Shown in pieces: positions 1 through 9,030 of a DNA stretch of 64,000 nucleotides. A program made the position numbers and the translations under genes. Location of the stretch: positions 372,001-436,000 of the forward strand of contig NZ_JABTCF010000003.1 in NCBI RefSeq assembly GCF_014596745.1. Direction: 5' to 3'. Under the pieces are notes generated by a model. That model was not told where the DNA came from, did not search any database, and saw nothing but the letters and a program-made list of their open reading frames with translations. Numbering within the stretch: the first letter of the stretch is position 1; the number at the start of each line of letters is the position of its first letter. The DNA is from Maribacter aquimaris (lineage in GTDB: Bacteria > Bacteroidota > Bacteroidia > Flavobacteriales > Flavobacteriaceae).

Positions 1-347
1 CAATGTTTTCGGAAAAAGGGCAACTGTGCCTTCGATTTATCCGATAGTTGCAACAACTGCCTTCGGGAATCGTTGTCATCGGTCTTCGTTAGGACGTACC
101 CCTTCTTCTTCATCTTCTTGATGATCTTGACACAGGCCGGGTGCGACATCCGCAATTCCAGGGAAATATCCGTTATGGTCATGGATTCATTACGCTCTAG
201 AAGGTAAAATACCAAATGCCAATTAGGTTCTATGTCGAGTCCGACGGTTGTATAATAATCCCTTGTACTGTACAAAATCTCATCACTCAATCGCTTTATC
301 CTACTTATTAATCCTGCATATTCAATTTCCGATAAAAAGTCGTTCAT
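1..347 (-). CDS. MarR-family transcriptional regulator, C-terminus cut by window edge
   Basis: The reverse strand from an ATG at 347 reads without a stop to base 1, giving about 115 residues. The part from about residue 55 to 105 is a winged helix-turn-helix of MarR type: MTITDISLELRMSHPACVK forms the helix pair, KKMKKKGYV follows, and the wing contains DDNDSRRQLL, the usual D-x-R wing. The dimerisation C-terminus lies outside the window. MarR proteins bind palindromes as dimers and are usually released by a small ligand. Two near-identical palindromes lie directly upstream of this start (357-402), so autoregulation is likely. The DUF2238 gene lies 155 bases upstream on the same strand and may share control. 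The ligand cannot be inferred. Confidence 0.88.
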   Translation of the reverse strand, partial: MNDFLSEIEYAGLISRIKRLSDEILYSTRDYYTTVGLDIEPNWHLVFYLLERNESMTITDISLELRMSHPACVKIIKKMKKKGYVLTKTDDNDSRRQLLQLSDKSKAQLPFFRKH

Positions 348-356
348 ATTTTATTA

Positions 357-402
357 CGTAACTAGTTACGCAAATATATAATTTTTTACGTAACTGGTTA
401 CT
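357..402. promoter_or_regulatory. Paired palindromic operator, probably MarR autoregulatory site
   Basis: GTAACTAGTTAC at 358-369 is a perfect 12-bp palindrome, 14 bp when the flanking C and G are included. GTAACTGGTTAC at 390-401 is a second copy with a changed centre. Start-to-start spacing is 32 bp, about three helical turns. The first copy begins 10 bases before the MarR start codon. Assignment to this MarR protein is inference from position and symmetry. Confidence 0.7.
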
Positions 403-502
403 TACTTCAATAAAATTGTAAAAAAATTCATGCGGTTACCGCCTAAAGTGTATGTTCGGGTTTTCCTGTAGGTTGTGTTTGTAGCTTCAGGTCCTTAAGA
501 CT

Positions 503-1108
503 TTATCCAAAAAGTCCATAAACCTTCAATTGCCGATTATGTACCTTACGCAAAGTGAGTAACGCCAATACGGCCCCCACTAGGGCAAGCGCCATATCCG
601 ATTGGGTATCCCAAATATAGCCTTGTGTGCCCAAAAAGGCCTCTGCCGATTCCCCCGACACCAGTGCCACCACCCATTCAATCAATTCGTAGAACGCACT
701 AAACCCCAAACAAAAGGTGATAATCAAAAAATTCTCCCAAGCTTTGGAATTGATCAATTGCTTTCGAATGAAGAGTTCCCTAGCAATCATCGCAGGAACA
801 AATCCCTGTGCAAAATGTCCGATTTTGTCATAGTTGTTTCTCGAGAATCCAAACAGCTCCTTTAGGGTATTGAATAAGGGGACCTCTGCATAGGTATAGT
901 GTCCGCCGATCATTAAGATGATCATATGGATCAAGATCAAGGTATACACCAAAGGCGTCAACGGAAATGATTTTTCGGTTTTCCATAAGACCATGAGCCC
1001 AATCAACGCAGGGAGAACCTCCAAGAACCATGTAAAATAATCGTGGGGATGTATTCCTGACCAAATCAGGGTACTACAGCATACTAAAATCCATATTTTT
1101 CGAAGCAT
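503..1108 (-). CDS. DUF2238 (YjdF-like) inner-membrane protein
   Basis: A 201-residue protein with about five to six hydrophobic segments. It carries the conserved family blocks GGHYTYAEVP (near residue 69), YDKIGHFAQGF (near 94), ELIEW (near 141) and FLGTQGYIWDTQSDM (near 158). These mark the DUF2238 / YjdF family of integral membrane proteins, whose biochemical role is unknown. Length is normal for the family. It lies upstream of, and on the same strand as, the MarR-type gene, separated from it by 155 bases that hold the paired operator, so the regulator may have its own promoter. Confidence 0.85.
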   Translation of the reverse strand: MLRKIWILVCCSTLIWSGIHPHDYFTWFLEVLPALIGLMVLWKTEKSFPLTPLVYTLILIHMIILMIGGHYTYAEVPLFNTLKELFGFSRNNYDKIGHFAQGFVPAMIARELFIRKQLINSKAWENFLIITFCLGFSAFYELIEWVVALVSGESAEAFLGTQGYIWDTQSDMALALVGAVLALLTLRKVHNRQLKVYGLFG

Positions 1109-1409
1109 GGGATCATAATTTATTCCTTTGCGGGGTTACCTATAGCTATACAACGGAAGGTATGCCGATTTATTAAAACCCCCTCGAATTATTTCCACCT
1201 TGGAACGGACCGATCGGACCTCCCTAAAAGGTAGGAAACCAACCTAAGATTCCTTCCTCTTTTAAGCTTTTCATCCCTTGCCCCTATCGTTTTTACACGT
1301 GCATAAAAATGGGACAAAACCGTCTCCCCTGTGCAAAGAGCATCTGAATTTTTAGGATATTTCCAAATATAAACCTCGTAAACCCTGTGTTTTAATACGT
1401 TAGCAACTA

Positions 1410-1432
1410 TTATTTAGAATTAATATAAATAA
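1410..1432. promoter_or_regulatory. Upstream palindrome, candidate iron-box
   Basis: A 23-bp dyad beginning TTATTTAGAAT and ending ATATAAATAA; 9 of 11 base pairs about the centre at 1421 are symmetric. It lies just before the -33 element of the receptor gene. The same half-site pattern (TATTTAnA / TnTAAATA) recurs at 1477-1497. A siderophore receptor downstream makes a metal-responsive repressor (Fur or DtxR type) the natural candidate; this is inference. Confidence 0.55.
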
Positions 1433-1433
1433 T

Positions 1434-1464
1434 TTGGAAAAACTAAAAGGAGCGTTTATTTTTG
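1434..1464 (+). promoter_or_regulatory. Bacteroidetes-type promoter of the TonB receptor gene
   Basis: TTG at 1434-1436, a 20-base spacer, and TATTTTTG at 1457-1464, which fits TAnnTTTG exactly. Transcription should begin near 1470, about 35 bases before the ATG at 1505. Confidence 0.65.
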
Positions 1465-1476
1465 CAGCCATCAATC

Positions 1477-1497
1477 TATTTATAATCAATCTAAATA
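1477..1497. promoter_or_regulatory. Downstream palindrome, candidate iron-box
   Basis: A 21-bp dyad, TATTTATAAT-C-AATCTAAATA, with 8 of 10 symmetric pairs. Its outer half-sites match those of the dyad at 1410-1432. It would lie just after the transcription start, where a bound repressor would block the polymerase. Confidence 0.55.
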
Positions 1498-1504
1498 AAA
1501 ATAA

Positions 1505-3889
1505 ATGAAACCAACTTTGCTTTTATTCATGCTGGGCCTATTTCTTGGATATGCCCAACAGGAACAACAGTACGTTATAAAAGGAAGTGTAACTTCGGCC
1601 TATGGTGAACCTGCATCCTATGCCCATATCTCCATACTAAAACATAAAAAAGGGGTTGCGGCCGACGAAAACGGCGCATATAGCATCACCGACGTTGCCC
1701 CAGGTGATTATGAACTAAAAGTCAGTGCCGTGGGCTTTAAGTCCATCACCAAACACGTAACGGTTTCCGACAGTGATGTTATCGTCAATTTTGAAATAAA
1801 GATCGATACCGCCTTGGACGAGGTCGAGGTATTTGGTTCGCGCTTTGAACACCCCGATAAAATTGAAGCCCTGACCCGTTTACCCCTGGCCACTTACGAA
1901 CAGATCCAGAGTATTTCGGTCATCTCGGAAAAAGTAATCGAAGATCAAGGCACCCTGACCATTGCCGATGCCACCAAAAACGTACCCGGGGTATACTCCT
2001 TTGCCACCTACGGAAACCGAAGTGAGAGTATGTCCTCCCGAGGCTTTAGGGGAATCCCCATTCTGAAGAACGGTGTCCGTGTACATTCCGATTTTAGGGG
2101 TACCGGTATCCTGACCGATATGCAGGGAGTAGATAACATCCAGGTGTTGAAGGGTGCCGCCTCTATCACACAAGGGGTCGCTACCGATTTGGGTAGTCCG
2201 GGCGGCGTGATCAATATCGTTACCAAAACCCCAAAATACCAATATGGTGGACAAGCCTCTTTGCGGGCAGGTAGTTTTGGTCAAGTTAGGCCTACTTTTG
2301 ATGTGTACGGACCTATGAACGACAAAAAGAATACCGCTTTTCGTGTCAATGGAGCTATCGAACGGGCCGATAGTTACCGTGCCGGTGTATCTTCCCAACG
2401 TTTTTACATTAACCCTTCCTACGAATGGCGTATGGATGAGGGAACTACATTGACTTTTGAAATGGACTATTTCGATGACAGTAGAACCCCTGACCCAGGC
2501 ACTGTGAATTTGGCCGAAAACGACACCAATGCCATTTACGACCTGCCCCACAGCCAGTTTTTAGGATATAAGAATGATAAGGCACTTACCCAAAACCTAA
2601 ACTACTCCGCCCGTTTTAAAAAGACACTTACCGATAAATTGAGTTTGAATGCCGCCTATTTTGCCTCAAGTTTGGACCTGGATGTAAAGAATGCCAGTTT
2701 AGGGGATGCCATTAGCGATATTGAGGGCAACACCGTATACAATCTAAGGACTAGGGGATATTCTACCGCTACACGGGAAGATAAAAACAGTGTGTTGCAA
2801 ATAGACCTTATTGGTGATGATTTACAGACCGGCACCATCAGCCACACCTTCCAGATCGGTATGGATTACCGTACCTCTACCTATAACACCTCCAGCCGAA
2901 GTGTTTCGGTACTCGATACGCTCGATGTTTTTGGTACGATATCGAACCAATTGCCCGATGATCTAGATTTGAGCGACCCCAGTGAGGCGGGATCGGAGTC
3001 TCGATCTATCGGATTCGTGGCACAGGATGTCATTACCTTCAATACATGGTTAAAATCGTTCTTAGGTTTTCGTTACAGTACTACCGAGACCAGTACCGAA
3101 ACCGAGACCAATAGCAGTGATGCCTTTAACCCGCTAGCCGGTATTATCATTTCCCCCTTGGAAAACCTAAATGTCTTTGCTTCATACACCAATAGTTCGT
3201 ACCCTAGGACAGGTACCCGTTTAAGTGAAGACGGAAAGGAATTGGGCAACGAACGTTTTGACCAACTCGAAGCCGGTATAAAGACCAATTGGCTCGATAG
3301 TCGCCTGCGTTTTAACCTTACCTATTTCAAAATAAACAATAAGGACATTAACCTACCGGTTTACGACGAGAACTGGATCGCCACAGGATTCTATCAAAAA
3401 GGAGGGAACGACCAACGCCAAGGCATAGAGGTTGAACTTACGGGCCGTGTGCTCGATAATTTTGAGGTGATTACGGGATATTCCTATATCGATGCCCAAT
3501 ACAAGGAACACACCTCCTACGTTTACGGATCCGCTCCCCTGAACACCCCTAAACACACCTTTAACGTATATGGAAACTATGCGTTTAAAAACAAGCTAAA
3601 AGGCTTGTCATTAGGGGCCGGAGCCTACTATACCGGCGACCGTCCGATCAATGATTGGAGTGCGGGTCCCGTTACCCATGAAGGTATCGTTCCCAACCAA
3701 AAACCATTTAATGTTGAGGCCTATACCTTGGTGAACGCCCAGGTGGGATACCGCTTTAACCAAAATTGGGGCGTACGGTTCTTACTGAACAATATTTTTG
3801 ATGAAATCGGTTACAACGCCTACCGTACCCGATATATCAATCAGACCGATCCCCGAAGTTTTTATGGTGTACTTACGTACAGCTTCTAA
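1505..3889 (+). CDS. TonB-dependent siderophore receptor
   Basis: A 794-residue outer-membrane receptor. Residues 1-17 are a signal peptide ending in YAQ. Residues about 24-98 form a carboxypeptidase-regulatory-like domain, common in Bacteroidetes receptors. The plug follows (about 120-240), with the typical TIADATKNVPGVY, MSSRGFRG and VEVLKG-like (IQVLKGAAS) blocks and GGVINIVTK. The remainder is a beta-barrel that ends in the aromatic residue of an outer-membrane protein (VLTYSF). The plug pattern is that of ferric-siderophore receptors. The next gene, 42 bases downstream, is a PepSY membrane protein, the usual inner-membrane partner for releasing iron from siderophores. Two matching palindromes flank the promoter, which suggests iron control. 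The siderophore is not predictable. Confidence 0.9.
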   Translation: MKPTLLLFMLGLFLGYAQQEQQYVIKGSVTSAYGEPASYAHISILKHKKGVAADENGAYSITDVAPGDYELKVSAVGFKSITKHVTVSDSDVIVNFEIKIDTALDEVEVFGSRFEHPDKIEALTRLPLATYEQIQSISVISEKVIEDQGTLTIADATKNVPGVYSFATYGNRSESMSSRGFRGIPILKNGVRVHSDFRGTGILTDMQGVDNIQVLKGAASITQGVATDLGSPGGVINIVTKTPKYQYGGQASLRAGSFGQVRPTFDVYGPMNDKKNTAFRVNGAIERADSYRAGVSSQRFYINPSYEWRMDEGTTLTFEMDYFDDSRTPDPGTVNLAENDTNAIYDLPHSQFLGYKNDKALTQNLNYSARFKKTLTDKLSLNAAYFASSLDLDVKNASLGDAISDIEGNTVYNLRTRGYSTATREDKNSVLQIDLIGDDLQTGTISHTFQIGMDYRTSTYNTSSRSVSVLDTLDVFGTISNQLPDDLDLSDPSEAGSESRSIGFVAQDVITFNTWLKSFLGFRYSTTETSTETETNSSDAFNPLAGIIISPLENLNVFASYTNSSYPRTGTRLSEDGKELGNERFDQLEAGIKTNWLDSRLRFNLTYFKINNKDINLPVYDENWIATGFYQKGGNDQRQGIEVELTGRVLDNFEVITGYSYIDAQYKEHTSYVYGSAPLNTPKHTFNVYGNYAFKNKLKGLSLGAGAYYTGDRPINDWSAGPVTHEGIVPNQKPFNVEAYTLVNAQVGYRFNQNWGVRFLLNNIFDEIGYNAYRTRYINQTDPRSFYGVLTYSF

Positions 3890-3931
3890 TATCAAATTGG
3901 GCAGGGTGTTTAACAAAACAAAGAAGAAACA

Positions 3932-5056
3932 ATGAAAAAATACAGCTTTAGAAAATTCATCAATGATATACACCTTTGGTTGGGGCTAGGCAGTGGTATC
4001 ATTTTATTTTTTGTTTGTTTAAGTGGCACCCTGCTTGTTTTTGAGGAGGAAACCAAGGCCCTATTTACCGAAGAGTTCCTTGTTGATACTACTGCGGGAG
4101 AGAAAATGCCGATGGAAGTACTTTCCGAAAAACTGAAACGTGAAGGGGAAATCAATTCCATTACCCTTCCCGCCAAGGCGGATGAGCCCTATCTGTTTTC
4201 GATAAAGACCAACCCCAAACAACGTAGGGGCAGTACCTTTTTTGTCGACCCCTATACCGGAAACTACCAAAAGGAAATGAAATCGTCCCTCGATGGTTTC
4301 TTTATGACGATGTTCCGATTGCACCGTTGGATGTTGCTCGATATGGAAATAGGAAGACCCATTGTTGGTATCGCTACCTTGATATTCCTTATGCTCTCGA
4401 TTAGTGGACTTATCCTATGGTTTCCCAAACGGATAAAATGGAAAAACCTGAAACCGGGTTTTAAGATCAAATTTTCGGCCAATTGGAAGCGCATTAACCA
4501 CGACCTACACAACACCTTGGGTTTTTATGCCTGTATTTTTTTGGTGATCATGACCTTGACAGGGCTTTGTTGGTCCTTTCAATGGTACCGCGATGCCGGT
4601 AGTGCCGTTTTAGGCACAAAGATTTTCGGCAACCGTGGTAGTGGCCCCAAGGTTAACTCCGCCCTCACAGCAGACACCAAAGTACTGTCCATCGCGGAAA
4701 TATTGGATGTTGCCAACAGTGAACTGCCCTATAACGGCCAAATTAGGCTTTCCGTTCCCAAGACCCATAAGGAAGTCTATACCCTGACAAAAAATGATGC
4801 TTCAGGCTTTTCCCCAGTAACGACCGATAAGTTGGTATTGGATCAGGATGGTACCGTTTTAAAGAAGGAGCTCTTTAGTGAAAAGCCCTTAAACGTAAGA
4901 ATCGCAGCCTTGATCAAGCCTTTGCACTTAGGTACTATCTATGGGACATTCTCTAAGATCATCTATTTTATAGCCTGTTTGATTGCAACCAGTCTGCCCA
5001 TTACCGGCACCCTTATCTGGTGGAACAAACTAAAAAAGAAACCCCAAAAAGCCTAA
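3932..5056 (+). CDS. PepSY-associated membrane protein, probable siderophore-iron reductase
   Basis: A 374-residue inner-membrane protein with four hydrophobic segments, near residues 17-38, 141-165, 192-217 and 343-366. Histidines sit at the membrane ends: DIHLWLG (first segment), RLHRWM, HDLHNTLG (third) and KPLHLGTIYG (before the last). This arrangement is that of the PepSY_TM family. Characterised members such as FoxB and FpvG reduce ferric siderophores in the periplasm; the histidines are thought to bind haem. Its place directly behind the siderophore receptor and before a terminator makes a two-gene uptake operon likely. The reductase role is inferred from family and context. Confidence 0.82.
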   Translation: MKKYSFRKFINDIHLWLGLGSGIILFFVCLSGTLLVFEEETKALFTEEFLVDTTAGEKMPMEVLSEKLKREGEINSITLPAKADEPYLFSIKTNPKQRRGSTFFVDPYTGNYQKEMKSSLDGFFMTMFRLHRWMLLDMEIGRPIVGIATLIFLMLSISGLILWFPKRIKWKNLKPGFKIKFSANWKRINHDLHNTLGFYACIFLVIMTLTGLCWSFQWYRDAGSAVLGTKIFGNRGSGPKVNSALTADTKVLSIAEILDVANSELPYNGQIRLSVPKTHKEVYTLTKNDASGFSPVTTDKLVLDQDGTVLKKELFSEKPLNVRIAALIKPLHLGTIYGTFSKIIYFIACLIATSLPITGTLIWWNKLKKKPQKA

Positions 5057-5078
5057 AACAAATAGATTTCGTTTGTTC

Positions 5079-5123
5079 AAAACAAGGGTGACCCACGATA
5101 TCGTAGGCACCCTTGTTTTTTTG
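5079..5123 (+). terminator. Rho-independent terminator of the receptor-PepSY operon
   Basis: AACAAGGGTG (5081-5090) pairs with CACCCTTGTT (5108-5117) around a 17-base loop, followed by a run of seven T (5116-5122). Confidence 0.85.
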
Positions 5124-5328
5124 GTCTTTACTATGTGGTAGATCATCCCAATACAAGGTTCTTTTGGGAATAGGCATACAACGTATCCATTTCCAAAATC
5201 CAACGTACTTCCCGTACCTAACAAATGGGTAAAACTTAAAATGGGTGTTGCATGTCGCTACTGCCCTATAGATTCCCGACACCTATCCATCATTCCCTTA
5301 AAAAAGTAGGCAACACGCCGCATAGGGA

Positions 5329-5556
5329 TCAGATGCCATCACTGGGTCTACCTTTCAGCCGTACATCGATTTTTTTCTTTTTGGCCGTCAACCGTTTCAT
5401 AAGATCCATCAGTTCTGGATCTTTGTTTTCCTTATATATTTCGTTTATCGCCAGAATAAGTCTTTTCGCTTCTCGTGAAGCAACGACACGATCGCTTGTA
5501 GACATATTGCTCATTTTTGCATTCTCAAAATTCGCGGCTTCCTCTAAAATGTCCAT
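5329..5556 (-). CDS. Small hypothetical protein (75 residues)
   Basis: The frame encodes 75 residues, acidic at the N-terminus and strongly basic at the C-terminus (MKRLTAKKKK). It is helix-forming throughout, with no cysteine, signal peptide or membrane segment. The ATG at 5556 is preceded closely by AAGGAA, a plausible ribosome site, and the long open frame on the opposite strand has no coding character. I do not recognise a family. It stands alone: the operon before it ends with a terminator, and 450 bases of apparently non-coding DNA follow on its upstream side. It could be a small DNA- or RNA-binding protein, but nothing shows this. Confidence 0.55.
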   Translation of the reverse strand: MDILEEAANFENAKMSNMSTSDRVVASREAKRLILAINEIYKENKDPELMDLMKRLTAKKKKIDVRLKGRPSDGI

Positions 5557-6006
5557 TTCCTTACTTTTAATATGCCAATATACCTATAGGCTTCATTTAT
5601 CCCAAAAAAATCGTAGTTCAAATATATTTTTTATAAATCAAATTTGTGATATTTCGCAGAAAAAAAATCAAATTCGGAGAATATTTAATACAATTTTCAC
5701 TTTTTGGCAGCTTTTTTCCCCAATCCCGAACGGCGCCTTCAACAACCATTTCATACATAAAACCAGATATCATACAATTCCTATCTAAAACAATACCCCG
5801 CAGAAGAAAATGGGATGGAAAGTCCACACTTCAGAAACCCCAATAAATACTATTCCATATTTCCCATGATCTTTTATCGATTATAGGCTCCCACACCCTA
5901 AAAGATAGCGGTCTGTAGCGGACTAAAAACAGATTATCTTCATTTTTCGAATTCTTTTACAACCTTTGAACACGGGCCAAAGTGGTAATTTCATTACATT
6001 GCGCCC
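5557..6006. other. Non-coding stretch upstream of the glycosyltransferase gene
   Basis: About 450 very AT-rich bases. Open frames here are short and have no protein-like composition. I see no clear terminator or perfect promoter; it presumably holds promoters for the two divergent genes. Confidence 0.5.
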
Positions 6007-7014
6007 ATGCAAAATCCCCTTGTAAGCATCTTGATACCCTTTAAGGACACCGAGGCGTATCTACCGGAATGTATGGAATCGATACTGCGACAAGAGTACC
6101 AAAATTGGGAGCTTTTGATTGTGGACGATGCTTCCGTCGATGACAGCTACCACATTGTACAGGCCTTTGCATTAAAGGATTCACGGATCAAATTGCTCAA
6201 AAACCAAGGTTCGGGAATCATCCCCGCCTTAAGGACCGCATTTGACCATTGCCAGGGCGACCTCATCACGCGCATGGATTCGGATGATATAATGACCCCG
6301 GATAAAATCGGCACCATGGCCAATCTCTTGGTTGAACATGGTCAGGGCTATGTAGCCATCGGTCAGGTAAAATACTTTTCCCATCGAGGCATCAGTAATG
6401 GCTATGAACGCTATGAAACATGGTTGAACGAACTCACCGTAAAGGGTGACAATTTCAACGGCCTATATAAAGAATGTGCCATCCCCTCCCCTTGTTGGAT
6501 GGTGTACAAAACCGATCTGGAACGTTGTGGGGCCTTTGAACCCGACAGATATCCCGAAGATTATGATCTTGCCTTTCGTTTTTATGAAAACGGGTTACAA
6601 GGTATACCCTGTGATAAGGTACTGCACCTTTGGCGTGATTATGATACCCGAACATCCCGTACAAGTGAGCACTATGCCGCCAATTATTTCCTGGATATCA
6701 AGTTGCATTACTTTCTAAAACTGGAGCACGACCCCCAAAAGCAACTGGTGGTCTGGGGAGCAGGAAATAAAGGGAAGACCATAGCCAAAAGCCTATTGGA
6801 TCGGAAAATCGATTTCAGATGGGTGTGCGACAACCCCAAAAAAATCGATAAGGATATCTATGGAAAAAGAATGGAACACTTCCATATTTTAAACCAAATC
6901 AATAATTTCCAAGGTATTATTACCGTCGCCAACGAAAACGAGCAGGAAACGATAAAATCATTCCTAACGGGATTGGACAAAAAACCTATGATGGACTATT
7001 TTTTCTTTTGTTGA
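6007..7014 (+). CDS. Family 2 glycosyltransferase with C-terminal Rossmann-like domain
   Basis: A 335-residue protein. The N-terminal 230 residues are a GT-A fold: VSILIPFKDTEAY at the start, LLIVDDASVDDS (near 37), the metal/nucleotide DxD motif in RMDSDD (near 92), and the acidic PEDYDLAFR (near 186). GT2 enzymes move sugar from a nucleotide sugar to an acceptor. From about residue 240 a second part starts with LVVWGAGNKGKTIA, a GxGxxG loop like that of a nucleotide-binding Rossmann fold, followed by WVCDNP. This resembles the small sugar- or NAD-binding domain fused to some polysaccharide enzymes. No membrane segment is present. Donor and acceptor are unknown. The BatA-type gene follows 66 bases later. 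Confidence 0.85.
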   Translation: MQNPLVSILIPFKDTEAYLPECMESILRQEYQNWELLIVDDASVDDSYHIVQAFALKDSRIKLLKNQGSGIIPALRTAFDHCQGDLITRMDSDDIMTPDKIGTMANLLVEHGQGYVAIGQVKYFSHRGISNGYERYETWLNELTVKGDNFNGLYKECAIPSPCWMVYKTDLERCGAFEPDRYPEDYDLAFRFYENGLQGIPCDKVLHLWRDYDTRTSRTSEHYAANYFLDIKLHYFLKLEHDPQKQLVVWGAGNKGKTIAKSLLDRKIDFRWVCDNPKKIDKDIYGKRMEHFHILNQINNFQGIITVANENEQETIKSFLTGLDKKPMMDYFFFC

Positions 7015-7080
7015 ATTTATATAAAATTATGTACAGACAGTTTCTGAATACTTCTTATATTTACCAAATCAAAATCGGGA

Positions 7081-9000
7081 ATGCAGTTTAAATATCCAGA
7101 ACTTCTTTGGGCCTTATTTCTACTACTGATTCCTATATTCATCCATCTTTTTCGATTACGAAGGTTCAAGAAGACCCCTTTTACCAATGTAAAACTATTG
7201 CAAAAGGTCGTTTCGGAATCGCGCAAGAGCAATACCCTGAAAAAATGGTTGCTCTTAATGACCCGCCTTCTACTGTTTTCCGCACTGATATTGGCTTTTG
7301 CCCAACCTTTCTTGGCGAATACAAAAGCGTTGGCCGTAAAGGAAACTGTAATCTATTTGGACAACTCGTTCAGTATGTGGGCTAAACAGGTTGATGAAAC
7401 CCTGATCAACAATGCCGTTCAGGAACTGTTGAAGTCCATCCCAGAGAACAGCACCTTTAGTCTCTTCACCAATACCGATGAACACAAGGATGTTGAATTG
7501 ATCGATATTCGGAACACCCTATTGAATATTGCCCCTACCGCCAAACAATTGAATTTGGAGGAAATCGAATTGAAGGCCCGTACTTTCTTTAGCGGCAATA
7601 AAAACACCGTTAAAAATCTGATCGTAATCTCCGATTTTCAAAACCACATGTCACCGAAAGCATATACCGTTGACAGTACCATACAGAAACACTATGTGAA
7701 CTTATCGGGCTCGGATTTGGAGAACATCGCTATCGACAGTTGCTACATCAGTAAACCAGGCATCGAGAATATTGAACTTACGACTGTTCTATCGGCCACT
7801 CCCAATATTGAAAGAGCCCCAGTGTCCTTATACAATAAGGATAGGTTGATCGCCAAAACCGCTGCACTTTTTGAAAATGGAAAAAGTGAGGTGACCTTTA
7901 CGATTACGGCCAACGACTTGATCCTGGGAAAACTGGAAATCATCGATAAGGGATTGCCCTATGACAATCATCTTTATTTCAACATCGACCAGAAAGAGAA
8001 GCCCAAAGTATTGGCCATTGGAAATTCCCCCTCGAATTTCCTAAAGCGTATCTATACCGATGGGGAATTTGAATTCTCCTCCTTTTCCCTGAAAAACCTG
8101 AATTATAGGGACCTCGAAAATCAAAATTTGATCCTCCTGAATGGCTTGGATAGTTTTCCCAACTCCCTTATCGCCAGTATATCGTCCTTTGTTGGAAATG
8201 GGGGTAGTTTGGTCATCATTCCCTCGGGCAATGCCAATATAGATTCATACAACCAATTGCTAACCAGTACCTCCCTGGGGGCCCTCCTTGAAGGTTTGAA
8301 CTCGGAAAACGCCATTACCAAGATAGCATTTTCACATCCGCTCTATGAACAGGTATTCGAAAAGAGCATCCGTAATTTCCAATACCCAAAAGTGAATCGG
8401 TTTTATAAATTGAAATCCAACGCCCCTCCGGTATTAAGTTATCAAAACGGCGATGCCTTCCTTGTTGGGAACAATGGTCTTTATCTTTTTACTGCTGCCC
8501 TGGACAATGAAAACTCAAACTTCCAACAATCGCCATTGATTGTCCCCACCTTCCTGAAAATGGGAATGAACAGCCTAAAACGTTCTGATATTTATTACGT
8601 GCTAGACGGCCCAACAACCATCGATATTTCAAGGAAAATGGCCAAGGACCATATTCTAAAGGTCACCAAAGGGGAACAGGAATTCATCCCCCAACAAAAA
8701 AACCATGCCAATAAAGTTTCACTCCATTTTAATGGGAACCCTACCGAGGACGGTATTTTCACTATTTCCGAAAACGGGATGGCTTTAAGGCATATCAGTT
8801 TCAATTATCCAAGACAGGAAAGTGAACTGGTCTTTATGGATCTTGACAATGCCCAAATTACGAGTAAACAAAATTCGATAACGACCCTATTCAAAGCACT
8901 AGAAAACGACAATCGTATAACTGAGCTTTGGAAATGGTTTGTTATTTTAGCACTATTTTTTCTTTTGATCGAAGTGCTTGTAATCAAATTTTTAAAATGA
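7081..9000 (+). CDS. BatA-domain membrane protein (aerotolerance-operon-like)
   Basis: A 639-residue protein. Residues 1-77 are the BatA N-terminal domain: a first membrane helix (9-25), the charged stretch FRLRRFKKTPFTNV, and a second helix (57-76). Next comes a von Willebrand A-like domain with DNSFS at 94-98, which resembles the DxSxS metal-site motif. A long extracytoplasmic part follows, and one membrane helix near 617-635 closes the protein, leaving a short tail. In Bacteroidetes such proteins relate to the Bat/MoxR complex but often stand apart from it, as here; no moxR or batB is nearby. The next gene begins 30 bases later, so the two are likely cotranscribed. The molecular role is unknown. 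Confidence 0.82.
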   Translation: MQFKYPELLWALFLLLIPIFIHLFRLRRFKKTPFTNVKLLQKVVSESRKSNTLKKWLLLMTRLLLFSALILAFAQPFLANTKALAVKETVIYLDNSFSMWAKQVDETLINNAVQELLKSIPENSTFSLFTNTDEHKDVELIDIRNTLLNIAPTAKQLNLEEIELKARTFFSGNKNTVKNLIVISDFQNHMSPKAYTVDSTIQKHYVNLSGSDLENIAIDSCYISKPGIENIELTTVLSATPNIERAPVSLYNKDRLIAKTAALFENGKSEVTFTITANDLILGKLEIIDKGLPYDNHLYFNIDQKEKPKVLAIGNSPSNFLKRIYTDGEFEFSSFSLKNLNYRDLENQNLILLNGLDSFPNSLIASISSFVGNGGSLVIIPSGNANIDSYNQLLTSTSLGALLEGLNSENAITKIAFSHPLYEQVFEKSIRNFQYPKVNRFYKLKSNAPPVLSYQNGDAFLVGNNGLYLFTAALDNENSNFQQSPLIVPTFLKMGMNSLKRSDIYYVLDGPTTIDISRKMAKDHILKVTKGEQEFIPQQKNHANKVSLHFNGNPTEDGIFTISENGMALRHISFNYPRQESELVFMDLDNAQITSKQNSITTLFKALENDNRITELWKWFVILALFFLLIEVLVIKFLK

Positions 9001-9030
9001 TCTATAAAACCATAGATAAATCCTGAGGAA

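Larger units (their letters stand above)
1109..1504. other. Intergenic region with the TonB-receptor promoter at its right end
   Basis: From 1109 to about 1405 I see no open frame with coding character, no hairpin and no repeat. The last 100 bases hold the promoter and two palindromes listed separately. Confidence 0.6.

Noticed and set aside
1880-2551. Minus-strand open frame of 223 codons inside the siderophore receptor gene
   Set aside because: It lies fully opposite a clear TonB receptor; its composition is not protein-like and no start signal precedes it.
5252-5788. Plus-strand open frame of 178 codons
   Set aside because: It is opposite the small 75-residue gene and AT-rich non-coding DNA, with no recognisable domain and poor composition.
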